Origin: Temnopleurus reevesii
Taxonomy: Eukaryota > Echinodermata > Echinoidea > Temnopleuroida > Temnopleuridae
Length of the DNA: 64,000 nt
Assembly: GCA_036244855.1 (NCBI GenBank)
Contig: BQKZ01000346.1
Span: 124,001 to 188,000 of the forward strand
Reading direction: 5' to 3'
The number at the start of each line of letters is the position of its first letter. Position 1 is the stretch's first letter. Below the pieces are notes generated by a model, which was not told the DNA's origin, did no database searches, and saw nothing but the letters and a program-made list of their open reading frames with translations. The position numbers were made by a program, and so were the translations under genes. Positions 26,701 through 41,593 of this stretch are shown piece after piece.

Positions 26701-29700
26701 AATAATAAACACATTCCCTTACCTGACAATGTTTGTGGTTAGACAGCAAATGTTCTCCATCAAGGGACATGTCCTTGCATCTCTCTACCTCAGATTCCTG
26801 ATCCTGTAACCATGACAACAGCTCCGATAACTGTCCTCTCAATGATGCAACTTGAGATGAAAATTCACTAAGGCTGCTCTCAGTTTCAACAGCCGTCTGC
26901 AAAATATGTACGAAATAAAGATATTTATAATTGACCAAGGTATCCACTTTATCTTTCATTAGATGTCCCGGTTAAAAAAAGATGCATGTGAACTATAGCT
27001 GGGATGTCTCCTTTGCATCTACCAAAATCTTTTAAAAAAAATATTTTTAGGGGGTTATCTTTATTAAAAAAAATAGTAGAATTCTTCTATAGGGAAGAAA
27101 AACCCGCATCAGATTTGTTAATTGCAAAATCGAAAAATCAGTTGCATACCTGTTTAGCTTGGAGGAAATCAGCTTCAACTTTCTTGAAAGTCTCCTCCAC
27201 CTCTGGAATCGCTTGATCAGGATTTAAAGACTGGAGTTCAGCAAGGCTTGCTGCCAGCTCCTGAAGCTCATTCTCACGATCTACAGCTTCATCCTACGAA
27301 AATACAAACAGTTAGGGTTAAATGAATTGTATTTGCATGATCTAGTCCCAAGTAAGAAATAACAATCAGTATAAAAAGACAGTTCTGCAAGGTTTTGCAG
27401 CCTCATTCTTGAGCTCATTCTCACAATCTACACCTACTCTCAAAGAAAGAAAATATGGATTTACATGCATCCCAAAGAGTTTTCTTCTCTTATATGTCTA
27501 TTGATTTAATATTTATAAAAAAAAATGAGAACTCCCCAAACAGCCCGGCCTAGTTAGGGTTAAAACATATTCTTCTATAGACTCACTTCCAGACCCAAGG
27601 GATTGTGAGAAATGGAAACACACTGTACCTTGAACCTCTGTAGTTTAGTACTGACTTCATCCTCTTGACTGTCATCCATGGAGCCAGACATCTCATCAAG
27701 ATTCATCTTAGAGACATCCAACCAAGAATGAAGGACTTTCTCCCTCTCTACCACACAATCCCACAGATCTCTGCCTCTCCTAAGCTTAGACATCCTCTCC
27801 TCCAGGATGACAGACACCTCACTCAGATTATCTGGGAGGCCAGAACACTCTTGCAGCATGTCAGGTTTGACTGGGGCAGAGGTTGTTGCAGGGTTTGAGG
27901 TGATTATCGGTAAGAGGTTCATAATCTGACGCGATGATTCTGCTAAATGACTGGCTGGAGGCGTAGCTTCACCAACATCTAATAAGGCACTCTATATAGA
28001 AGAAATAGGATAGCAATAGTCAAATTATCAATCTTACAATTCTATTGTGTCTCTATAGACACAATATATAGAACCTTAATAAATGGAACACAGTTAACAA
28101 ACATATGATACTGTGGCCTAGATTTGGAATAGAATAATAATCAAGTTCTTCATAAAACTATTTCATCTTTTTCGATAATCAATTCATTACAAAGTAATAA
28201 CTCTAGGTCTAAGAAAATCACATAAAACAAAACAAAGCATCAAATTAGACAGCTCTAAATAATATTCTTCTCCATACCTCATGTAAGGTGAGCACTTTTT
28301 CTTTGAATGGATTCATATTAAGGTTACTTATAAAACTATGTTGCTATTTTCTATAAACAGTTCATTACAAGGCAATAACTCTAGGCCAATAAAAACAAGA
28401 TTCTTAACAAAGTATCAACCTGAGCATCAAACTCCTCCCATACCTCATGTAACTTGAGAAGCTTTTCTGTCTCCTCCCTGTTGCTACATTTAATTGGTTC
28501 TTTGCAAACATCTTGCGCCTTCACTAAGGTTGATTGCAGCTTTGGATGAGAACGCTCTATCTCTGTCCAAAGCTTGATGGCAGTGTGAGCGCATTTGGTT
28601 GCCATGGAAACATCTTCATCCATTTTCTTCCATTCATCGTTCAAAGCGTCAACCTGAATTAGATGTAAACCAAAAAGATTTATGAAAGCAATGAACGCAT
28701 TTTATTATTTGTTAGGAATAATAAAGACCTTCATTTACTAAACAACTTGATCCCTAATTTCATGAACATTTTAACAAAACTTGAATTCTGAAGAATATAA
28801 GTTTTAAATCTTTTTAAAACTTTAGATAACATGTATACACTGAGATTATTGATTACCTTTGGTTCAATGACTGGAATTAGTTTTGGCTCTTCCTGCATAA
28901 TTTCCACTCCCAGTCTGGTCAATCGCTTCAGATCTGTTTGATTTCTGGCAAGTTCACTCTGCGCCTCCTGTAAAGATGAATTATATTAGGATAATGTAGA
29001 TGTATTGAATTCAGTTCAGTTCAATTAAACTCAATCATTCATTTCCATATTCAAAAGAGAAAAGACAAACATGGCATTTGTACATTTTATACCTGAAAAT
29101 AGAAGAACTTGAAAAATGACAGTGGATTACATTATTCTATCTATTCATATATAACAATTTCACGCATCATTTTATGAAGACAATTATCTTTCAATCTTTA
29201 AATTACAGGAAAGAAACATACCTCAAAGATGTGAGCTATTGGCTGGAGATCACTCAATTGTCTAACATCTCTCACTGTGGACCTGGTCTCCTGCAAGTCA
29301 TCAAGACACTGACGGATGCTCCGATGCTTCACTTCAAACTCATCCATCTTTCTCTGGACGTTAGCCATCTTGTCCAGCCTTGATCGGATGTCCTTGGTCA
29401 GCTGAGCATGAGTGGTCACCATGGCAACATGGTCTGAGGATGCTGATGATGCCTGTCCAGGTTTGGTAACCTGATCTCCTTGGGATGTGATGGTGAGTTG
29501 AGAGTCTTTGGCAAGTTGGTTCATATCCAGTGTCTTGTCCTTCCACTCAGCTAAGACTGGTTCTAGAGCTTCAAGCTGTTCTAGTTCTGCAGTAAGCTCG
29601 TTATCAGTTGGATCTTCCTTACCCAGAATAGGTGTAGCCTCTTGAAACCTAAAATGGGTAGAAGCGTCAATTGTCAGATCTAAGGAGATCAATTTTCCCC

Positions 29701-32700
29701 AATCATAAACATACACTTTATCTGAATCATACAAAGGAAATACCATATCATTTTGAACAGACAAGCATTTGCCTAGCTGCATTCAAATTGCATCTAATAT
29801 TAACTCTTTGCTCGCTTCTGCCTACTTCAGTCACCCACACTGGGCTCGCTTCTGTTGACTCTGGTTGACAAGTTGAGCACTCAATACTATACTTCATACT
29901 TTCATAAAAACCTTGCAGTCTTGTGTTATGTGATGTATAATGTTAAAGGAGGACTCCGGACCAAGAATTTCTTGCTCTGATTCAAAGCGCAAAAATCAGA
30001 CAAACAGATGAAAAAAAGTTTGAGCGAAAACGGACAACAAATAAAAAAGTTATGAATATTTNATTAAACTCAATCATTCATTATATTCAAAAGATAAAAG
30101 ACAAACATTGCATTTGTACATTTTATACCTGAAAATAAAACAAATTGAAAAATGAGAGTGGATTACATTACTCTATCTACTAATTTTAAAAAATTTCACG
30201 CATCATTTTATAAATGCAATTATCTTTCAATCTATAATTTACAGGAAAGAAACATACCTCAAAGATGTGAGCTATTGGCTGGAGATCACTCAATTGTCTA
30301 ACGTCTCTCACTGTGGACCTGGTCTCCTGCAAGTCATCAAGACACTGACGGATGCTCCGATGCTTCACTTCAAACTCATCCATCTTTCTCTGGACGTTAG
30401 CCATCTTGTCCAGCCTTGATCGGATGTCCTTGGTCAGCTGAGCATGAGTGGTCACCATGGCAACATGGTCTGAGGATGCTGATGATGCCTGTCCAGGTTT
30501 GGTAACCTGATCTCCTTGGGATGTGATGGTGAGTTGAGAGTCTTTGGCAAGTTGGTTCATATCCAGTGTCTTGTCCTTCCACTCAGCTAAGACTGGTTCT
30601 AGAGCTTCAAGCTGTTCTAGTTCTGCAGTAAGCTCGTTATCAGTTGGATCTTCCTTACCCAGAATAGGTGTAGCCTCTTGAAATCTACAAAAGTTAAAAA
30701 AAACTGTCATGGTTATTTTCAAAAATTAAATGATAGTTCTTTTGTCTTTGTGAGATCTTCCACATTTAAATAATATCTAGTATTAACATTGCCTAAAACT
30801 ACACAGCAAATTTCCGTCTTTCAAAATCTTTTTATTGCCCAAATTGATAAAAATTTGTAAAAAGGGAAGCTGAGTAATTACCTGCCAAGCACTTGGTACT
30901 TGATGTCCTCAAACTGAATGAAGAACTGTAGGTATGTGGTTCTCTTTCTGATAACCTCTTGAACCTTCTCTAGTTTGTTATTTAGACCAGCTACTTGATG
31001 TGATAAGGCCAGGGTCTCTCCAGAATCACAATGCTTACAGATCGGCTCCAGCTCAGATTCCAGTGATTTCACATCCTGGTATACTTCTGATAGTACACTG
31101 TCTTGTTCCTGAAAAAGATTTTTAAAATGGTGATAAGTAAAAAATATTCAAAGATAAGTCAAATACCTTTGGAGAATTAAGGCACCATTTTACTTCCATA
31201 CCCAAAGAAATAGACATTGGCAATGGACCTTTGAACAGAAAAATATTCATTACCTTTGTAAAAACCCATCATCATATGAGACCCTGACAAGAAACCTCAC
31301 TCAAAGAGGAATAGAAAAACATTTTGAAACAAATGGGAAACAAATATAACTATTCATTGACCCTGATCATCAATCATCTAATATAAGATATGCAAACGGA
31401 AAACTACAAACCTTGATAATGGGAAGTTGGTCTTTTATTTTATCTCTTCCAACTTCTTTCTGATTCTCTATCACTGCTTCCTGCTGGCAGAGCACATCTG
31501 ACAAAGACTTCAATTTGTCTTGGAAAGCCTGCCTCTGTGTCAGCACTTCATCAAGGTGTGTGATACCATCGCAACACGATGTCTGTAATCTGCTGTACTC
31601 TGATGTTAAATGATTGGCTTCTTGATCAAGTCTTTCCTTGCCTACAGGTGAACAGTGCTCACAGACTGCTTGCTTCAACTTCAACACCTTATTTACTTTG
31701 GCACTTTGACATTGGCACTCGTCTCTCATATTCTGTAAGATATAAGGAATTAGCATTAAAGTGTAAGTACATTGTTTATATGTTAAGCAGTTTGTTTTTA
31801 TTTTAATTTTGTAATTCAAGAATGTAGAATAGAAAATTTTGATATACTAAGAACATAATTTACACAATACAGGTATTTTGCCATGTGTTTCATGGCATTC
31901 TTCGGAGCAGGGTTTGAAAAAAGAGAAGTCAAATGGTAGACCATTTTGTCACAAAATGCTAAGAGGGCTGATCTTCATAATTATTACAATAATCCTACCA
32001 TTTCAACATTGAAACAATCACCTTTCATCATATATAACTTCATTATATCATTTACAATTATTCTGTTTGAGATTACCTGTAAGAGTTGAAGTGAGTTGTT
32101 GAGTTGCTGAGTGTTTCCTACATCGTGAGCACATTCCTGTAGTAATCTCCCACTCACATCCTCAATCCATGCACCAGTCTCCTTCGATGCACGCTGGTAC
32201 TCCTCCCACAAGCCTCTTAATTTCTCAATGTCTGTATGCTTCTTTGTGATACCATCATCCAAGCTCTTCCAACGTTGTTCAAGATCATCGTCTTCCCCTG
32301 GTTCAGCTCTGCTCTCTCGCACTGTCACCATCACAAGTTCCTTCTCTTCAAACTGCTCTCTTAACCTCTGAGGAATTTTCAAAAAGGAAAAAGAATATAA
32401 ATGATACAGTGTTTTTTTATACAGTAGATGTTGTCTGTGTAATGCTTCAAATTATATTCTACAAGTTTCCTCTTTCTATTGAATTTCTATCAAACTTTTA
32501 CTGGATCTTTGAAATATACCGATTAGTCTAAAATAAATGTTGAATTAAAATCAATTACAGAGGTGACTCCTGGGGGAGTGGACAAATGACACCCTTCCCA
32601 CTCCTCACCCCTCCCCCATTGCCATATAGTTAATTGTCATATCTATCAACTCGCTATTAAATCATGCTGCCACAAAAAAAATTCTCTTTTGTTTTATTGA

Positions 32701-35505
32701 CTCATCATATTTTGTAAATATTTCAACTGTATGCTTCCTCATGTCTCTAAATCCTGAATTACGTCCAAAAAAAATAATTTAGCTAATTCAACGGCAATAG
32801 TTTAGTGCATTTTCCATTCATATTGTCATCTACATTACACATTTCTACAATATTTTTTTTTTAATAAGATTATATTCTACCTGGACCAGTGCATTGCATT
32901 GCTGAAGATCTTCAAGTGAATCACAATCCTGATGAGCTACCGCCTCCAGCTTCTTCTCGGCTTCATTCATCCATGCCAACAGCTCTCCCACACTCTTCTG
33001 ATGTAGGTTCCTCTGTGATACCTGCTCAGAAAGCTTCTCATGAAGAACGCTTGCCTTCTCACAAAGCTCCTCCCATTGACTGCGTAGATTAGTGACATCC
33101 GATTCCAGTACAAGGATGGCAACAGATCGAGGGTAGGGGGACAGCAGTTCACTCAAGCAGGTTTCAAGGTTTTCAAGATGTGGATATTTGTTGTGTATTT
33201 CAGTACATAGTTCCTTTTGAATACAAAGAAAGAGAATAACAAATGTGACACATTCAGTTTCTGGGAATTATAAATTGTATACATACATATGTGAAACAAC
33301 AATGGATAAAATACATGATACACCTAACAAGAATGAATAAAAAAGAAAAGACATTTAAAAAAAAACTTTTAATAAAAAAGAGTAGTGATCAAGTTGAAGG
33401 ATATGTTTTATTCCTAGAGTGATTGAAGATATTTATGCTCATAAGACGACTAGTTTATCAATGTTCGCATCATCAGAAAACAAATTTCATTACTCTAAAT
33501 ATGAAAATATAATAAGAACATATGATCTTGCCAATAAAAAATGCCCTGATGAATCATAACATTCTCTTTACAAGCTTATGTGCCATAAAATGTTAACAAT
33601 TAGGCTCATCAATCCTATCAAATTGTTACAAATATAAATCAATTCTTACCTTAGTAGCTATAAATAATTCATCTTGGGGCCGGTGAACTGTTTCAAGTTG
33701 ACCAAGGTTGTTTCTCATTTTCTCCAACCACTCTACAAACTCTGCTTTCTTGGAATCCAGACTGTCCCAGTCATTCAATAGCTGCTTCAGGCTACACAAA
33801 AAATACATACAAAAACATGTATACATCAGAAAAAAAAGTTTTCTGATGAGGTAATTCCATTAACACGTTGCTTGATTATTTCTACTTCTCTCCATTTCAT
33901 ATTTTGTCACTTTGATCTATATTACTCCTAAATATACATTACAATTTTTTTTTTAATGGTGTGGAATTTGGAATTTATTTATTTGAATGTCATTGACATA
34001 TACAGCCAACATTTTGTTCTAATTTTATTTAATTTGTTCTAAATTTTTTTTGAAAAATTTACATGAAAAATGTACATATTATGCATGACAGCTTTTTGTG
34101 AATGCAAATACAAGCATAATTTCACATTCCAAACTTTTAAAGATTTTTTTTAATTTCACTCTTATATATGTCTTATATGTTATACTAATAAATCTTATTA
34201 ATTTTTTATCATTGAGCTAAATTTAATCTGCTATTAACTTGTAGGAACTATCCAAGTACATTCTTATCCAGCAAGGAGGAAATGGATGGATGGTTTACCT
34301 GGCTAGTCTCTTATCGAGATCTTCTTTGGCACTTTTGCATCTGGTTTGATTATCTTGAATGTCCAATTTGATGGTTTCACACACAGGGATAGGTACTGAT
34401 GGATTAAGCTGCTCTGATAGTTGCTTCATTATGGCAAGAAGGGGCTCTGAAGTTGCATGGGAGGTGATATAATCCTGAAAGTAAAAAGGAAAAAAAAATT
34501 CTAATTGTCACAAGTCCATTGGAGATTTAAATAAAAGCCTATCATATCAAAGTCAAACTTAAGACCCTTCTTTAATTTTCAAGGCTTGCACTTGTTACTT
34601 GTCTGAAAAGAAAAATAAATTGCTTATGGTTTCAACAATGGGAAACTTTAGTCTTATGTCCCATCCCGTTGAAATATTGTGACAAATTATTTTAATAACA
34701 CGACAGTAGCTAACATTCACAGGATATTAGTTCAGTGGAATATAACATGCCATCATGCTTCATTTTCAATAATAATTGTAACTGTAACTAGACTAAATAA
34801 ATGTGCTAAAGATATACTATGACCAGATCTACATTGCCGATGCCTAAAAGAAATACAAGAATCCATGGCATTATCACACTTGTCTCACTTCTCCCCTTCC
34901 TATTCATCTCAAAGAAGCATTATGGCTTAGAATATAAACGAACATAAGAAAACAACGAAAGTTTAATTGCTTTCTTGCTCACCTGACATTTAGTGATTTC
35001 ATCTTGAATGATTTGTTTGCCTGGTGTTGGAGGGGGCATTGGTTTATTCAGCTCAGCTTCACATGTACTCAGTACAACATTCAAGCTCTCTTTCTCCTTG
35101 ATGTAGGAAGGGTAGACTGTAGAACATTCCTATCAAACCAAACAACAGTTTATGGCATTATATTTGTATTGCAGGATTTTCTATAGGTTATTGAACTTAT
35201 TAAACTATTTCAATAAAGGTATTTCACTTAAGTGTCAACAATTTTCTTGAGTTGTCAACACTTTCACAGGACTTACAAATAAAATTCAGTAGAAGTGAAG
35301 AAAACAAATACTTAAAGGTAGAAAACTACATTTGCACACATTACGGTTATGCTTACAACTTGTTGTGTACCTCGGATATGCCAAAATAATAACCTCTATA
35401 AAGTATTTTGGTCGAATGTAGTCCAGAATATTTAATTCAAATGAAAATCTATTCTATCACTATTCATCTTGACACCAACGGTATCGCGATACTCCTAGCG
35501 TATTA

Positions 35506-35547
<42 letters not shown>

Positions 35548-38500
35548 CATTGTAAGAGCATGTACAGTATCGGGCATGCACTTCAATACACTGCCACACC
35601 ATGCGGAATATGCACTGAGAGAGACTCTTGCGCTATTGGTCAACGAAGGGTCAACGGCTGTTTTGAATTTTGAATGCACGGTCCATTAATTTGAGGCCCA
35701 AATAAAATAATTATTATTGGAATATCTATAAATGCTTTTATCATGACCAATCTTTGTGCTTAATTGATTGGTGATAAGTTCTAACATTTAGTACTCTTCA
35801 ACATAACACAACAATCTTGGAAAGTCAAATTTTAGGTGATAAGTTCTAACATTTAGTACTCTTCAACATAACACAATAATCTTGGAAAGTCAAATTTTAG
35901 GCTGAAAAAGAAGTATTCTACCTTTAAGAGAGAGACATTTGCAGGTATACCTTATCATTATGATATACATATCATGTAGGCAAACCACTTTTACCCAAAA
36001 CAGAATAGTTCCCTACTACACATTTTGACAGAAGTTTTATTGTGTACTCTTGTCAAAGTCAGGAGGCAATATCATTTGTATTCTTTTTATAGCTCTGAAA
36101 CTGAAACTGACTAGTTCCTACCTTGAGTCTAGCAGACTGCTTGCTAGTTTCCTCCCGAGCATGCCTCCATCCCATGTCCAATGTGATGTTCAGCTCACTG
36201 ATGTACTTTGGACACCCTGGCTCTCTCTCCAGAGCTCGTCCACGCGTCAGATGCTGGTCCACTTGCGGTTCCAATCGTTTCATCTTGTCTTCCAATGCCT
36301 GAAATTAGTCATAAGAATGACCTTTGGAGTTACAATTTGTGAAGCTAATAACAAGTTAAGGTCGTACATTTTAAATATATACAAAGTTTTAAGGATGATA
36401 ATCAATGATCAAAATGATGTATGTATAATCATCCTGAACTAGTTTCATCTGATTCAAATACTGATGAAAAGGACAAGTGTTTCACAATCTTGATTGTGAA
36501 ATAATTCTTTTTCATTAGATGTAAATTTTATAATGGATTAGAATTATTTGAGATTTTAACATTATATACGTAACATCACATTTTACAAACAGAAATAGGA
36601 CTGTGAATATACAAAATGATAATAATAAATGAAATAGATAATTTAACCTATCATTTTCAAATATTTTTAAGATGCACATTTCAAAAGACTAAATTTACTC
36701 ATCTTGTAATTAAGGTTGAGGCATTAGTCTCATCACTTACCTCCTGTCTTGCACAACACTCATTCAATGCTTGACTATCATGCCAATCATCTGATTGCTT
36801 CACTAGCTGGCAAACATCCTCCAAGTCTCCAATCAATGCTTGACTCTTATCCCTGCACTCCAACCAAATCTTCTTGGTAGACAGCATATGTGATGCATTC
36901 TCTAGAGCTGTCTTTTGGGTGATGAAGTCAGTAGACAAAGCATCCATTCTATCTTGTTGCTCTTCAGCCTTGGTCCTTCCAATGTCTTCAGATAAATCTT
37001 TTAGATCCCCTTGGAGCTGGGTAAGGATATCTTGGGATATTGCACATGCATCTAGTAGATCCTGCAATAGAGGAATGAGAGAAACATTGAAATAATGGGC
37101 TGGGCTACAACCAGTCAAACAAATGATAGTGAAATACAACATTTGGTACAGTTACATCAAGTTGATTATAAGTAGTTACTTGGTCATTAATTGCTATCCA
37201 TTGCAATTAGTGGATTATTGATGTTTTTTTTAAATAAAATTAAAATCACAAGAACTGATTGAGGTAAAAACTGGGAGTGAAAATTACAATAGCTGTTCAA
37301 TGAACGTTCTTTTACTGCTATTGCCCAAACTCTCAAGTCCCAGCACTAGCAAGAACTACTCGTATGTAAATGGAGTATCTGATAATTGATTTTTCTATAA
37401 TATGAAATCTGGATGAGAAGGAATTATACCTGTACATTACTTGCTGCTTCTTCTACACCTTGTACGGTATCTGCCACATCCATAGCCTCCAATGTAAACC
37501 TTGCTTCATCACTACAGCACTTCACCCTCTCAATGCTAACAACAGAAATCACAAAAAATGAAACAGTTGTAGATGTAAATAGAAAATTAATGTTGCAACA
37601 ACTAGATCACCTGGGAATAGAAAACGTCTTTAATGCATCATGAAGAAACAGGAGATTACATAATGGTATGGATTATGGAGGAAACAAGAGCCACAATTAA
37701 GACATCATGTCCAAAGTTTTATCTTGTGATGAATATATTTCGAATGTGCAAATATTTTACAGTTTCATCACATCAGTCAAAGGTAGCTTCTTAGCGATAA
37801 GAAGAAATGTATTATTTGTGTGATTTCATCTGCCACCCAAACTATGGTTTGACCACTCAAACTCTGTTTTTCCATTTGATTCAATGAGTAATGACCAATG
37901 TATAGGGGCATAGGACATGCTATGTCTATGTGTTATACGTGATAAAAGAACTGATTATCATTAGTGTTATTATTATAAATTCTTCAATAGATTGCCACAT
38001 GAGTAAGAATAACAAATATTTTTCTTACTCTTCCTCATATTGCTTCCATCTCTTGGGTGCTTGTTGAAGTCTTTTCTCCAGAGCTTCAGCAGCATCCCGC
38101 AAATCTTCATATCTCTCTTGATTCTCCTTGAAGACCTTGTCCATCTGTTCAGCCTGCTGAGGGTCTACCCTAGTCAACTGGCTCTGGAGGGTGTCAAGGA
38201 CATGTACCCTTCCAGCTATGGCAGTCAACAGATGAGAGTCTTGGAAAAATTCCTGAATGGCAAAGGAAATTGTTTCCTACCATTAACCTTGTTTCGTGTT
38301 AACCTAATCAGAATTGAAATTTCACTGATTTTGACAGACATGCCCTCAAATATAAGAGTGAAATTTTGTCAAACTTAAGTGGACATCATTCATGAACAAA
38401 CATTTTCCTGAGTCAATGCAATTTCTACAGTCCTCAAAACATTGCCTTGGGCAAGATCAATTGTAATCTAACTGTAATTGAATATGAAAAAAGTTGATTT

Positions 38501-39487
38501 GTAGAATACATTTGACACAAAAAATAACTGTTATCAATATCCTTTAAATACACAAGCAGTGAAATTTTGGACACAAAAAAGGAGGGAGTATTCTGACTCG
38601 CCATGTATGTCACCTATCCCAGAGACCGAATGAACCACAAAAATATCCCTTCAAACATCTACCATTAATGCCATTATCCTTGTAAGATGGTTGATGAGTT
38701 GTTTCAATAAATATTGCTGTATTTATTCTGTTTTGTGCATTAAGATACTTGTGATAATCAAAGATGATACAGAATAGAATTACCTGATGTTGTTGAAGAA
38801 CATTTTGTGAAGGTTGATCTGCTTTGAGGGCCTGTCTTTCTAGATTCAGCTGTGATTCTGCAGCATCAAACTGGTCTCTGAGCTGACTACAAACTTCTTC
38901 AAACTGCAGTTCATTCATTCTCTTAGGAGCTTCCTTTTGAACAGTCTGTATAAGAAAAAAAGTGAAAAACATTCTCATAATGTTTTCTCAATTGGTGATT
39001 CGTCTTTGTGTACATCTTCATTAATTCTTTGCCATTTACTTCCAATAGAACACAACTGTTGTTAGTGGTTGGTTTATGAATTAACTTACAAATATATTGC
39101 ATGTTGAAAGCTCGAAAAGGAGAAAATGAGAATCAATTAAGAAGAATCTCAACAGAACATAGATGAATTAACATGAGCATACATGGAAATTTTGTTCCTG
39201 AAGATATTGAAATCTTAAACATTCAAATTCAATTCTAGTAGTAATTACAAGTATCAAGATTTATCGAGTGTTGGGAGTAAACTAACCTGATATCTTTTCT
39301 GAAGAGCATTCATCTTACTTTCCAGTTCCTTTCTGTTATCAGCTGGTAGAGCATGAAGGAGTCTCTGACAAACATCAAGGAACTTGGTCATCTCCTCGGG
39401 CTCAGCATCCTCAAACATAGCCTGCAAATCATATTGAATTAAAATTGATTTTAATTTAATCAAATTAAATGATATTAATCATCTTGA

Positions 39488-39524
<37 letters not shown>

Positions 39525-41562
39525 TAATTTGCTTTCAATTTGTAGATATCTTCTGAGTTGACAGCTAAAAATGATAAATTATCAAAATGTTTGACTTAAA
39601 CCTATACGATTCAGTTTGACTCCTTTGAGTTAAAATCAAATATAACTATGTAAATTATGCTGAATGTCGATATATTGTTTTTTGTAGATGATTCTGTAGA
39701 TGATTGGTGAATATTCGGTTGAGAATTCAGGTATATAGCCAAAATGTTGCACACTTACCTTATGTCTATCTATTTGCTGAGTTGGGTCCCCATGTCTGAT
39801 TGCTAGCTGTTTTTCAGCTGCAGCAAGCCAATTATTCAATTCTGATTCACAAGCATCAAACGTAGACCAGCTCTCAACATCTCTCTCCATCTGCCTCTCA
39901 AAATCCTCTTCCTTGCTCAGGCAATCCTGAAAATAAAACATTATAATGCCTACATTAAACAATTTCATGTCTGAAATTTACATTGTGCATCCTGATTAAA
40001 AACAATATCCTCTCATTGTGAAAAATAAAGTACTAAAAGTAAATGGAAACAAAAACTTCAGATGTCTTTTCTTTCCTATCATTGATATGTCTGGCTCTCC
40101 CCTCTCTTCTTACACAATTACAATGACCTGATAAGCAAAATATAAAAAATATGATGTGAAGACCAAAACGTTTTTTTTTTCTTACCTGCAGCCTGAGGTT
40201 GAGATTTGACACAGTAGAGTCTAAGACCGTTGTATCAATGTAAGTGCAATTGAGGTTGATGATATACGTGACAATGTGTCCCTTTTCTTTTAGTTTGACT
40301 TGGACCAGTGGTGACTTGGCGAAGTGATCCTAAATTATTAGACAGAAGGAAAAGAAACAATATGACATCAAGTTTATCTGCAGTAATCTCAGCCATTCAG
40401 CAATATTAGATGAATTACCAATAATGACAAGCAAAATACATTGCCCTCTCAATCATGTCACATGCTTCATTAAAGTATACATTCCTTGCCCTTTTCTAAA
40501 GTAGGAAAACATTATTTCAAATTGAAATTAAAATTGGAATAATATTAGTATACAGCACAAAGATAATAAAAGTATGATTACAATTCAAGCAGGCTGGTTA
40601 TAAGAGCAAGTAAAAAGGGACCTTACATTCCATTTCCCAACTAAAAGTTGTCACTATCAAGAACAAAGCAAGCTCTGTTTTCTTTCCCTACATTGAAAAA
40701 AACATTTAAATAATCTGATTATTCCATCTGTTACGGCCTTCTTATTTCCCAGAGACAAAAAACAATGAGTCTTACTCTATGCTTCTTGAGAGTGATGTGT
40801 CTAGTACTGATATGTTGAGGAGGTTCACTCAGAAGTCTTTCTGCTTCTTGGATCCAATCTTGTATTGCGCCCATCCCATCATCCACCTGACCCATCAACT
40901 TGAGAACTTCACCAATCATTTTCTTTCTCTCAGGCATTGACTCCCTGTAAGCAAACAAGAAAAAACATAATCCACTTGATATGATAATCATTCAATTCAT
41001 TAGACGAATATCTTTCACATAAAAATCGTATATCATAAAACCTAGATGAATTATTTTATTATTCATAAAATGTCATTTATCAATAGATTGAAAAGTTAAG
41101 AATGCCAACAGAAACTGTCAGAGCAGTTTTATTATTCACGTCACAAGACACTGCTGTTTTATATCTTTTTAATTGCAATATGCTTATGGGGTTTATTATC
41201 AAAATGATAAGCTCTTCATCAAACTTCTTACCATGAGATGGCATTTTTATTCAACACCGTTCAGTTCCAAATTATATTTAAAAATAGCTTGTTCATATTG
41301 TGATTAATTTCTTGGAGTCAACCAAAAGGGCCTTGATTTCCAAAGTGGTGGCAGCGGTGGGATGCAAAACGTCACTTACATTAGAGAGTAGAAGAAATTT
41401 GGTCTCAAGGCAGGCATCAATAAAATTTGAATATTCATGCTAGTGTATGCAAATAAGAATAAAGGACATCGTAAAAAATTTTTTTTTCTCTGTCTCTCTC
41501 CCACTCTCTGAATCCCACCGCTGCCACCATTATAGAATATAAAAGATTGGGGGTCAAAAAAC

Positions 41563-41593
<31 letters not shown>

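Noticed and set aside
29222..30684. Both exon 34 copies used in one transcript
   Set aside because: The exit phase of the first does not match the entry phase of the second, so the frame would break.
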